Part shown: positions 1 through 11,459 of the stretch, in pieces
Layout of the letters: each line of letters opens with the position of its first letter
How positions within the stretch are numbered: position 1 is the stretch's first letter
NCBI GenBank assembly: GCA_914767715.1
Contig: OU612072.1
Coordinates: forward strand, 3,722,001-3,786,000
DNA length: 64,000 nt
Source: Membranipora membranacea
Lineage: Eukaryota; Bryozoa; Gymnolaemata; Cheilostomatida; Membraniporidae
Direction: 5' to 3'
Notes under the pieces: model-generated
Told to the model about the DNA's origin: nothing
Databases searched by the model: none
Seen by the model: the letters and a program-made list of their open reading frames with translations, nothing else
Made by a program: the position numbers and the translations under genes

Positions 1-85
1 TCTTATTGAAAAGATAAGTTCATGTTTGAGGGAGGTCGATCAATTTGTCAACTTAAAATCATAAAACTATATCTCCACAGTCTGC

Positions 86-3000
86 TTACTTTTTTTGTCC
101 AGATTTGAGTTCCATTAGAGCTCTGTCTATGATCTCCAGGAAATGCCAGGCGGTCTCGCCTTTCTTCTGACTAGCTCGTTCTAACTGCTCCTTCTGATGT
201 TCTATCTCACTGCATACCTGATCACTGAAGTGAAAGAGAGTGTAGGAATCTAAACTTACCACCAGACATTAGATTAGAGATTTCATGGCTTATCATATCC
301 CATGATGCTCTTTTTGCAAACAAGGTTATACTACGCCCTCCCTTACTTCCTAACTTTGAAGATGCTATTTAATGTAAAGCAAAAGCTGAACCAACTCAAC
401 TTATTTTTACTCGTTTGAATCAGATTGAAACTGATTGTCTTGCTTATTGAGGAATAGGAGCTGGCACAGTTGTTGAGAGCACCCGTCTTTAGAGTGCAAG
501 TGTTTAAGGTCGTGGATTCCAATCTCACAGCAGTCAACTGACTACCGGTATTTGTTGGACCCCTAGGTGTGCTCCGATCTGCCTACAAACTCCATTTGGC
601 GCAGATAGTGCCACCTCACCCTGAAGGCACCCACTAATTCACTGCCTATTCCTCGAAATGTGGTAAGTGAAGAATCCTGTGGTTTAACCATTATTTAACT
701 AACCTCATAGGAGTTCTGACATCATCTAGCAGAGTGAGCAGATTAGCACACATTCTGGTAACTAGAGATCTGTCAAGATGATTACTACCGGAGGTTCCTG
801 TGTTACGTAATAAAGAGTTCTGTCGCCTAATTATATCCTGTGTGACATAAAATATATAGTGTCTTAGATAATCGATGGGAACTTGCCTTACTCAATTGGG
901 CATGTTGATAGGTTAATTCCTCGATGAAATACTTTTAATTAATATCAATGTTAACACATGAGAATGACCTGACCTTTCTAAATAATATAGGCTTGAAATA
1001 ACATTGCATTGTGGGAATCTCACATCTTAAATAAAAGTATCATACCAGAAAAAGTATCCAAAACCATCACCGCTTCAACATTTACATTTTGCATCCATAT
1101 ATCTCCACAGATGATCTTTCAAAGAATTTACAACACCAAGCTAGTGGATGACCCCACATTATGGATTGAAAGAAAATGGATGCCAATAACAGACCTTGAG
1201 ATGGAGGATATCAGCTTTTAGTTGAGTATTATCAGCTTCTAGTTGTCTATGCGTTGTTATATCTGTGACCACCCCGTCACATAATGATTCATAGTGCTTT
1301 AGCTACAGAAGAAAGAACGAACATGTGACATCCAAGAAGACAACTACAAATTTTATATATAGTGATACTTTCGACCAGGTGTTTGGCACCACATTATGCT
1401 AAGCTCCATCCCATTTGTGACAGTCCTAGGTTTGTTTTACCGCTATATAACACAAACAATATTTTGATTCACTCATGTCGTACTGAGCCGGTCGAGACAG
1501 AAATCAACAAAGATTAAGTCAGGTTGGCTCCACCAAGCAAGCACTAAATGAAGCTTTTAGATTTCCTACCTCTCTCATCAGGGCTTCCTTCTCTTTCTGT
1601 AGGAACTTGATGGTGTCATCTTTAAGTTTCTTATCTTTGCGTAAATTATCCACCTCTCGATAGAGGTCCGTCAACTCCTGCTGTGTCGGCAATCTGGCTT
1701 TCAACATTGTGCTGCTACACTGAGAAACACAATAACGATGATGATTATTACCACCCATCAGATTAATGATAATATATAAAGCAAATTTCCTTGAACACCA
1801 TTAAAGAAGCAGTGAATTCTTTAACAATCTTAGGAACAGGTAACTATTGCAACTAAAAATAGTTCAATCTGAGGTGCTTTCAATGTAGCAAAAACGCAAC
1901 TTTTTCTTTCAGGATCACAGCATGCAGTGAGCTAAATCAAATCCTCACGCTTCCACTGTGGTTTACCTATCATGCAGAGCTTATAATCAGTCAGAAGGAG
2001 AGCTAAATGAACTGTATGCTGATTTATGCTTAGTCATCTCCCCTACCTTTTATGTAAAGAATTCAGTAACCTGATGACGAGTGTTAACAGGTGCTCTTAT
2101 CCACCTAGAGGTGTTAGAATAGTTGCTGTTGGCAGGCTCTGCTGATTCGATTATATGCTGACTTGTTTACTATGGATCTGGTATCTTTTCTTGTTACTCC
2201 ATTGAAACCTGAGCTGTCAAAACAGAAATATAACATTGAGAGATCAGTTGCTCTGCACTTGATAGTAAGTAATCAAACAGTCTAGCTAACGGTTCTGGTG
2301 TGCTAATATCCCAATGTTGTGCCAGATTGTGTTCAATGCCTTCATTTCTCTTAGTGTCCATTTGCGTAACGGAAAGGTAGGTATGAGTATGGTCTTATAG
2401 CAAGCTAATCATACACAGTCTTAACACAATACACACCTGCGATAGAACAGTTTTTGATGCCCAGATAAAATCATATGCAGTACCAACCTTGCAAGTCTTA
2501 TTGCTCTTTCACATGAATCACGCAGTAGCTAAAATGTTGTATCATCAGAGTGACTGCTGTCGGTAAGAGGTAGCCACACATGAGACAAAGTATAATATGC
2601 TGCCTAACCAGCGCTGACGAAGTGGGAACTTAGCGCACAAATAACCATAGAATATGACTTATATAATACAACAGTAAAGGGACTGCTAATAAATTAAACA
2701 CAATTGGCTTAAAGAAAATAATAAAAACATTCAGCACAATAAACCATGTATAGGTATCAATAAATAGAAACGCAGCCATTAAGTTTATCTTACATACAAT
2801 CAAGTCCTAAGTAGCTTATTGGAGTTGAAATAAGTTTTGTTTTCCAATCAGTGAAGAATAAAAGGCCTTCTATGGCAGCATGAAGTTCAAAATATCAGGC
2901 ACTGGGTTTATATTTGTTTAGTCCGAGCTTCAGTTGTTTTAACAGTCGCTCATGTGAAGATCAAGGTTAAATAACCATAAAAATAATCGGTAATTGATGT

Positions 3001-4706
3001 CACATAACTGAAGCACAAACTGTATCTAGGAATATGATTGATAGATTTGGGATATAGCCTACTGACGTTTGGAGATTGTGCACTAAAATAGTCAGTGAAT
3101 GAATGAATGCAATGGCTTCAAAAGGTGTGTTGATGGGCATAGAACCACCCATATAAATATCCTCTGTACAAGATCATTTTTTCCTGTGAGGAAATATGAG
3201 ACTTGACCTTGTACCCTGGTACACTGCTTAACATACGGATTTCAACTACGTATATCAAAGTAGGGAGTTATCTTCTACTTAGAAAGGTGGAGACAACTTG
3301 TTATTAAGCTTCTTCAATCGGGTGGTCTCCACTCTAGTCTTGGCTCTCGTCCGTGGAGAAGCAGTCCACAACGCTGGGTCTTTTTTATCATCTTTGAAAT
3401 GATTTCATTTAGCTATTGCAGAAACCTAATACAAAAAAAAAGAAGCTCTGAATCATCAGCAATTTCCGAAGCCGTCTCATGTTTATTTCGTTTGCTATTC
3501 TACATAAAGCTTACAATCATCATTGAACAAGGAACTGGGGTCTTATCTGGAACTCAGGGAAGTCCTCCGTTTACATCCTTCAAAACATACCAAAGGATCG
3601 GGCCATCAACAGTAATGTTGAAACAATTAAAATTAGAAATACTGCCTCCCTCTCCAGCCGTTTCCTTCGAAGTTATGCTTTTGCAAATAAAAGTAATGAT
3701 CTAATCCTATTGGTCGAATATAAATAAGTCTGACTGCTATGATGAACTGATCACACTTTTAGCAAACAAAGCTGTCTAAAAGAATTCTGGTCTGTTATAT
3801 CTGTCATTACAAACATTTGGATGTCTACAAACATGTTTAAAACTTTATGCACGTAGAAACCTTATACGAATTACATAACATTGGCCGTGCTGCAATGGGT
3901 AAGACATGGGTCTTTCGAGAGGTCCCTTGTTCGATTCCCGGCGGATCACGCTGGCGTCAAGAAGAACATCCGACCTCAAATGCTCATGTGCCCCAACAGA
4001 ATCCAGTCCGTAGACCCGTTATGATATCGGAAACACAAAAAAACAAGCAACATCAAAGTTTCTCAAACGGTATCACAGGGTATCGAGACCATAAATGGAC
4101 GTGAGTTTAAACGATTTGTTACGTGCATGTGAAAATTTGGTTTGTTTGTTCCATTGGATAATCAATAATAATAAAAAGTGTTTACATTACAGTCATTTGG
4201 AAAAACCAAAACTACTACGGCTTGGCGCTATTGATTTTTACAGATACGCACAACAATGACGCTTTACAAATAACAGCGCATTGGCAGCTATGATAAAAAA
4301 CAGTTACAAGCCTCCCAACTGCAAGTTATAGCAGCAGGCATTTTGGGAGTTTAACACAGTTACAGGAGATTTCCTCAGAACCTTTGAGAATGACATTTAT
4401 CTTGGTAATGCATCACCTAGAAGTTCAATTCAAGAAGAAGAAGCTCTATCACTGACTAATATCTAAGAGATCAAAGGTATGAGAAAATCAGTTACCTGTG
4501 TTAGTCATGCTTACATTGTCGGAGGTTGCATAATTCCGCGGCACCACTTTATTGCTTTGTGATATGGGAGCAGTCTGGGGGTAGATCTCCAGACTCCTCC
4601 TTTCCTGCCATTTTTTTATAATTAAATTTAGTAAAGGCACAGCTGTTATTCGACTACCAATTTTGTTTTTTGTATTGTTGTGGAATATATTTTGGCACAC
4701 AGCCAA
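86..4706 (-). CDS. Unidentified coiled-coil protein gene, six exons
   Basis: Exons read on the minus strand: 4706-4496 (start ATG at 4706), 2208-2171, 1719-1570, 1302-1195, 837-704 and 224-86, with the stop at 88-86. All junctions have GT/AG ends and the phases agree, giving about 259 residues. The centre is rich in charged heptad-like sequence (RKDKKLKDD, QKEKEALMRE, QLEADNTQLKADILHLK), as expected of a coiled coil; the C-terminus has EIEHQKEQLERASQKKGE and ends LKSGQKK. I recognise no family; a centrosomal, ciliary or trafficking role would be a guess. The 38-nt second exon is the weakest link. The first exon may instead begin at an acceptor at 4605 with the true start further upstream, because the pyrimidine tract there is poor. 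The final AAAAAAGTAAGC could also be a donor site rather than a stop. Confidence 0.5.
440..660 (+). repeat. tRNA-derived SINE-like element
   Basis: At 452-535 the sequence resembles a degenerate tRNA: TGGCACAGTTGTTGAGAGC looks like the A-box/D-arm region and GTGGATTCCAATCTCAC like the B-box/T-arm. A non-tRNA body follows to about 656. A 10-bp inverted repeat (GAGGAATAGG at about 450, CCTATTCCTC at about 648) brackets it. It lies in the last intron of the coiled-coil gene. It is too degenerate to be a working tRNA gene. Confidence 0.4.
2225..4487. other. Intron of the coiled-coil gene; one tRNA-like patch
   Basis: This is AT-rich sequence with no convincing exon on either strand. At 3884-3960 there is a tRNA-like patch (GCTGCAATGGGTAAGAC, then TTGTTCGATTCCCGGCGG) that resembles Pol III A and B boxes and is probably a SINE head. 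Nothing else stands out. Confidence 0.3.
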
Positions 4707-5057
4707 AAAAAAACAATGTACTTAGCCTTAGCTCAATTAGTTCAGGTGCGGGTCAGGTGTTTCATTTGAAAAGACCTGCATTTATTTAACCATTCAACTA
4801 TAGTCTGAAAGAGGTATTGACTATAGCAGGAGCAAGCAACCCTCATATTGTATATTCTGGTCATGACTCTATGATGCTATGGAGTGATGGTGTAACGCTG
4901 AAATGGCTAGAAGCTCAGGCAGCTCCTCTGCCTAAGAATTTCCATTTTCGAGCCTTTTTAATATTGTAAACTATCTTTCATTACATTTTGTGTGAGATGT
5001 TTCTGTTGCAGCACTGCAATAAAAGTTTTCTTTTCTTCATCCAGATCACACAGAATC

Positions 5058-7003
5058 ATGCCTCCTGCAATACCTCTTGCTAGGCAGCAGCCTAATGACA
5101 ACCCAGTGCAAGAAGATGAAGAAGTTGGTGACTCTTTACTTTATTTCATATTTGAAGTAGAATTTTGTTTTGTCTTGAAATTTGTTTTAACACAAACTGT
5201 TATGAAACATGGATATATGCATTTTGGTTTTGAAGTCATGATGCAATAATAACAGAGCTGGTAAGTGGTAATTTCACGACAGGCAGTGTACTCATTACAC
5301 AGGTAATTGAGCTAAAACACTATGAATTTAAAAATGTTCGTTTCCTACACAGCTGACCACGAGTGGTGCTGGCTGTCCCCTAAGGGCAAGGCTAGGTTGG
5401 CTGGTCACCAGGTTATGAATGTGATGATGTGAAATGCACACATTGATTTTTTAGACTGAGAATCAAACGGTTGTGACTGAAAACAACATTATTGCTTTGC
5501 TAGTAGGACTTTTGCTCTTTACTGCCAATCACAACATTGCAGGTATGAATATATGGTGCCAACTGCATTCTGAACAGGTGTGACTGTAATCGGTATACCA
5601 TCTGAAATCCTTATTTGGATTTTCAAAATTCTTTCACTGTATTGAGACCAACATAGCACAACCAAATTTTCAACAAACTGGCCAGGGTAACTAGGACAAC
5701 AGCAAGGCAATTTGAGTAGAATTGTGTGTACAGTATTCGCTATGTTTCTTATGAGAGTCCGATTATGTCATGTATCCTGGCTCTGATCTGATTTTGGTAC
5801 TTGAAGTTGAAGGAAGGGCAATGTCATCTAGTGGTGTGGCGGCAGGGCAGGCTTTATTATCTCAGTGGCACTGATGCTTTACCAATTTGAAAGCCATTAA
5901 ACTTTTAGGGAGGTTATTGATTGTTTGATTGATTGATGGTTATGGTTTGTAGCAACAAAGTCGTGCCACTCCCCTCTCCCCCCCCCCGCGCTTGGGAAGT
6001 GATAAGATAAATAGATAAGTAGATAAATATTATTGCTGAGTCATGTTACCTTAAAAATCTTGCTAGGTCTCTAAAATTTCTACGAGTAGAGTTGTGAGGA
6101 TAACTTTTACATGGATGCCTGAGTAACAGAAGGTTCAATTTTGCAGAAAACGGATTGCAGATTAGACACGGACAAGAAGAAGAAGAAGAAGAAGAAGAAG
6201 ATGATGTGTTTTACGAAACAAGGTGTACAACGCTTAGTGTTGCAGAATTCATACCTCAGCTAAGCAACGCAGAAAAAGCCAATGTGAGATGTCAACTTAA
6301 ACAGGCATTTTTCTCTAAATCTGCGGTCGTGTTCCTTGCCCTACATTTTGGTTCCGTCGACCTCTGCCTCGCTTATATGGGCATCGGTCTACCTGGTGCC
6401 CTTATGCTAGTCTATGATTATGAAAACACCCTTAAATCTCTAAATGGCGTCGCATCAAAGATCACAACACCAGTCATTCTTCTGGCATTAGTCTTGATGA
6501 GCGTATGCTACGGATTTGATTTCGGAGATTCCCTACATCATAACTTACATCAGATCCTGAGTTTATTGAGTAATGTCCACGGTATTCTAAGATTGAAGGA
6601 ATCTTTCATACCAATGCTCAGCTATTTTGGATGCGTAAAGGATTGCAAGTTGGCCTCCCGATGGATAAAAATGGCATACTTTTGCATGTTTGTTTGCATT
6701 TGGGTGAGCGCTCAAAACTTGTATGCCCAAGATTGGAACAATGGCCAAGTACTTATTGACTATGACCAGAAATTGCGAATCTTCTTCCACATTTTTCGTG
6801 TAACTCTTCTGTTGGCCGTAGTAGGCTGTATTTTCGATGATGGTTTGAGAGCAGGCAAGATGATACATAGTCACAACGGATGTGATAGAAGCACTATTGA
6901 AGTGAAAGCTACTGCTGTGAAATATACCATAGAGGTATTGGAATCTCGAGTTTGGGAGGAGAAGTTTTGTGATGTGTATTTTCTCTTCGCTCACCTTATC
7001 TAA
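5058..7003 (+). CDS. Multipass membrane protein, paralogue 1 of a local family
   Basis: Exon 1 is 5058-5127 (starts MPPAIPLARQQ) and exon 2 is 6147-7003; phases match across the junction, giving about 308 residues. The first intron starts GTGACT, a weak donor. A cytosolic-looking acidic N-terminus contains a run of Glu encoded by a GAA/GAG microsatellite at 6176-6200. Several hydrophobic segments follow (for example VVFLALHFG, TTPVILLALVLMSVCYG, MAYFCMFVCIWVSA, VTLLLAVVGC). It shares with the paralogues at 15613 and 27507 the pattern HQ-x-LSL-x4-HGI-x-R-x-x-E, here HQILSLLSNVHGILRLKES. It is the shortest and most divergent of the three. I know no named domain. A likely upstream splice acceptor at about 5048 implies a 5' UTR intron, as in the other two genes. 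Confidence 0.6.
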
Positions 7004-8600
7004 TCCAAAGTCTATTGTGTTATCTTAATATCATGTTATACAATCTTGGTGTGCTGTCCTATGAGTATGTATGCATAATCATACAATATGTCACATGCTC
7101 TAAAAGCTGGTTTGTCTGGTGGAGCTTTAGCAGTACCTGTACAAGATCATTTTTTAGACAGAGATTTGATTTTTTATTCCAAGTGTCTTCGCTTTTTCAT
7201 GCTGATTCAAAGTGCCAGCAATTACACTGTATTTCGCGACTCATTTTTTCTTTTAATAAAGCTGTCAGTGATAGTAATAAAATCCATCCATCCATCCATC
7301 TTTCTCATCTATGGGCAGAGCGGCCTTCAGTGACTTCTTGCTTCTGGAATACTTGGTTGTAACTATCTGGTAGCCCTTTATCATATCCCATGTTGTCTTT
7401 GAATTCGTCAAATTTTCAGAAAATAATGTAATAATAAACTCATTATCAATTATCAGTTATAAATACCTCTTCTCATCACTTCGGCCTATTACAACCACAA
7501 AAAACCACTATCTTTTATAATTTTTTTAGTAAACTAGTCAAAATATTTTCATAATTTATCCATGACTGATTATAATAAGGGGCTTGCATCTATTAATAAA
7601 ATAATATGACAGATATAGCTTTAAACAAAGAAATATTGATATTTTTATAGTGACAACTTCACTAGCTGTATGACGTTTTTTTCAGTATTTTCATTTTAAG
7701 GCCACCTCCTTTTTTATTGTATTTTTTTTTAATTTTGTTTATTTCCACTTAAATATATTCATCGAACTTCTTTCAACTTTGGTCATATTGCTCAGTCGTA
7801 TTTGAATCAATTTAATTGGTGCCACTAATTAGGAACAAACATACCGTTTTGAAGGCAAAGGTCCCTCCAATATTTCCCATCATTAACTATCTTGGATCAC
7901 TCCTACCTTTGTCAACAAATCGTTACTGATGATGATTACTGACTAACCACTTTTCACTATGAAGATGTGGTGTGGTGTGGTGTGGTAAGGTATTTATAGG
8001 TAGTTATCTACTAGAAGTTAGAATAGAACGGCTTGTAAAGATGTATTAACAATGATTCTACCATCTCTGGGTACTTTAAACGTTGGCCCCCCCTTTTCCT
8101 ATACTCTGACCTGCTCAACCAACATTCAGGACCTACATATACAGGTACCTATGCCAGTATTGGTCACAAATTATACAAGCGCCAAGCTGCATTTGGGCAA
8201 CCAAACTTCACAGAGAAATTATTCAATACTTTCTGCTGATGCCCATTAGCAGAAAATCAAATGAATCTGTTTCTTCGCAGATAGTGCCTACAAATTGGAG
8301 ACAATAACACTGATATATATAAACATCGGTGCAAAATACAGGAGTAACATCTGCATTGACTGAATAGAACACAACATTGTTTTATTGACAGCTATTTCAT
8401 GTGGTCCAATCACTCATCTCATAATCAATATAGTATCAATTTAAAGCATCTCAGAGTTTGCTATAGAGTTTCCAGTACCCGATCCACTGTTAACTGCAAA
8501 AGGTAATGATGTATGTATATTGTGTTGTATCATTTGGTGATAAAATCATTTGTTGGTTGAGCGCTCTGTTGTAAAAATAAATAAAGATATAAAATAAAAA
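7004..8600. other. Intergenic AT-rich sequence
   Basis: I see no gene here. It holds simple-sequence tracts, including (ATCC)n near 7282-7300 and GTGGT repeats at 7969-7987, and long T-rich stretches around 7675-7745. Confidence 0.4.
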
Positions 8601-8604
8601 TCTA

Positions 8605-9290
8605 AAATGCCTACTTAAATAATCCGTTTAAAAAAGAGACAGCTTGATGTCTAAAACAGAACTTCCTCAGGTTTGTTCTGTGCTTAGGTAAAATAAAGCG
8701 TCCTGAGGGATATTTGTCTAAAATCATAGGTGGATTGTTAAAATGAATCATTCGTAGGCATTTGGTTTTGAGTCGAAATTCATAAAGCTCATTGATTGAT
8801 TTTGATGATAGTTTCCCCGCCACTTAGTTTGAAGGCTATTCGGACCTGACGATTAAGATCTTTAATGTCATCGGCTGATAGGTGTTTGAAAGTAATCGCC
8901 AGATGAAAAGATATGACACTTTCAATGAATGCCTCGTTAACTGTGACGCAGCGAATCAGCAGTGTTTTGATAATAGTTTTGAAAACATCTTCCAGGGGAA
9001 TCTCCAAGATAGATTGTTGTTTGTGCAGCACGAAATTGAGCGACGGAGTAACGCTCGTCAGGCATGTTTTTTTAGACTAAAAGAGAATTCAACCAGTTGG
9101 GTAGGAAACTTAGGCCTTGTTATTAATTTTTGATGGCCTATAAAACCATCGAGCTGAGCTGGATGTATGAAGATATTATGATACTCAGAGGGTATATTGA
9201 TGTCTGCCTGAGGGCTTTGATTACTCAGGTATGCTAGTTTAGAGAAGAAATATACTGTACGAGGCAAAAGACGCCTTAACTAAAAATATG
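8605..9290 (-). pseudogene. Possible decayed retroelement C-terminus
   Basis: Three frame-shifted open stretches on the minus strand (9267-9058, 9031-8789, 8823-8611) run end to end. The last contains LPKHRTNLRKFCFRHQAVSFLNGL, which resembles the conserved C-terminal tail of LINE reverse transcriptases (R-T-x-L-x-K-x-x-F-x-x-x-A-x-x-x-x-N-x-L), followed by an AT-rich tail. The match is short, so another decayed gene is possible. Confidence 0.3.
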
Positions 9291-10639
9291 AATATACTAT
9301 TTCAATGTGAGTTTTGAAAGCAGCTGTAGATCACACCTTTAGTGGTTTTGCTCTGTAGCTGAATAGCCACTGTACTGCTGGATGTTGATGCTTGGCATAG
9401 TACTTATTTTTACGAATTTTGTCCTCGTTTTTGACCTGGCTGGGTGACTTTACCAAGGGGGGGGGGGAGGGGGAGAGAGAATGCCTCATTTGTACTATAC
9501 TTTTATGTCATTACAACCTTGACTATTAACCTTTGTTTATAGATAATTAGATAAGCAAAGTTGCTGTTCCACTAATAATTAATATCAATATTTTTATCCT
9601 GTTTGAAAAGATTTGGCAAACTTCCAACTCCCTCCTGCATCGCTTGTATGATTATCCAATCAGACCTGATACGCAAATATTCGAAAAAATTTCCCATCAC
9701 ATACTATACTCCTTTCATTGGATCATTCTCTACATTCTATCCGCAAAACTGTCAAATGAGGAATAACAGTAAACTGTGTCATAATATTATATATATGACA
9801 GTGAGCTCACTTGGCATATGAACTCACAGTACACAACTTCTATAGTCTCTTATCACCAGAACATACTTATACTATTAATATAGCTATTGGAGGATTTATA
9901 ATATCTATGGTGACTTTTATGACTTTCATCGCTGTCGAGTAATCACACCAGCTTGCTGTTTTAATCTTGCATCATTCTGATACTTAAAAGCTTTTCTAAC
10001 TCTACATCCGAATTTTATTATTGATATTATGTATTATGTCGTATGTATCTAGAACACAAATATTGGCCAATATTATTGTTAAAGGAGCTATAATCGTGCC
10101 CCCCCCCCCCACTTCATTACTCGAACTGTTTACGACTATATCTATATTCATCCAAGCAAATTAATCTCTACACTCTGTCTCTTTTGGTGGTTGGAATGAC
10201 CAACAATTATTTTCACACATAATCAATGTTATTTTAAAATTGGCAATAATACTTCATTCTCTGAGGCATCATTTGTAACATTGCTGTGTATTTTAACAGG
10301 CTACATTTTAATCTGAAAGTGACATTACAACATACATCCTCACTCATGCCACCTTATTAATCCTTTAATTACCATTTTTATGCACAGTTCACTGAACTAT
10401 TTACCACCATTATTGTCATTTCAGGGTACAATTACACAGAAATAAAACTTGTAGCCATAAAATTGCAACACAGCCACCATTCCGATACAGTACATTCTGA
10501 TATCTGAGAAACCTGGCTTTTACTGATGGTTGATGACTTTTTCAGCATGAAGTTAGTAGGCCTATATAGAACATTGTATGCCCCTTCAATTAGTTTTCAC
10601 CGGAGATTTCAGAATACTTAAACAAGATATATTTTTACA
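9291..10639. other. Intergenic sequence, no gene seen
   Basis: No supported coding exon. There are G-rich (9459-9475) and C-rich (10098-10110) homopolymer runs and ordinary AT-rich sequence. Confidence 0.35.
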
Positions 10640-10880
10640 AACCCTCTAAATAACAGTTATGTCAGTTCCCGGATTGTTAGTAAAACATTAATATAAATCA
10701 TCCTACAGCCGCTGAATGATACACCTGGGTATGAAAACTAATACGATATATTGTTTTATTATAACCAATTGGAAAAAAAGCAATGCTGCAAAAACTGTAA
10801 CCAACAATCATATCGACATTGATCATACAGATTTTACAGTCTGATGTTTGAGCTGAACCCAAATATACCCAATTTATCAC
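10640..10880 (-). pseudogene. Relic of PNPT1 exon 17 and its flanking intron
   Basis: Plus-strand bases 10657-10730 line up with 19985-20065 of the real exon 17. CAGTTCCCGGATTGTTAGTAA matches CAGTTACCGGATCATTACCAA, and ATCCTACAGCCGCTGAATGATA matches ATCCTACAGCCTCTGAATGATA. About 17 bases are missing between them, which shifts the frame. The similarity continues into the intron (GCAATGCTGC, ACAGATT). On the minus strand the remnant still encodes VYHSAAVG after a CAG acceptor, compared with VYHSEAVG in the gene. It is a non-functional duplicate. Confidence 0.7.
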
Positions 10881-11459
10881 AGAAGCAATTTGATTTTTCC
10901 TGTTTACAAAACCATCACAAATACAGCAGTACTAACTATCTACTCAACATTTGTGTGTGGCAAGTATTTCAGGCTATGTGCGACTCTAGATCTAGTAGAC
11001 TAACAATATTATGCGGTTGTCTTTTCATTGATATCAATAGCACAACTCTTATCTCTCATCTGAGTATTCTCCCTCGGAGTATTGTTGCTCCTTTATCGAG
11101 AAGCTGTAGTCGAAGTATACATCAGTTAGCTGAATGTTTATGTTGAACAGCATAATGAGACACGGGACATGATTTAATTGCTTTTTCGGCCAAAGGAATA
11201 TCACACAGCACAACAAGCTACATGGATCCATTGACGCACTAGCTAGTGACAATTTAGTATGGAGTTAATTAGGGTAAAACTATGCTATAGTATTGTTAGT
11301 AATTGGACAGCAAGCAGGTATAAAGTGGTATGGTCAAACCAGGGCAACCCAACGACAGCTACAACAACGGCAACCCACCCGCACCGGGCAGACAGACAGG
11401 CGCGGGGACAGACAACAAGCAAGGGGCAGGCAGACAATACCTATAAACATAGCTCATGA

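Noticed and set aside
3884-3960. Intact tRNA gene
   Set aside because: B-box-like motif present but no closed acceptor stem or anticodon arm.
6587-6994. 135-residue minus-strand frame opposite paralogue 1
   Set aside because: Shadow of the coding exon on the other strand.
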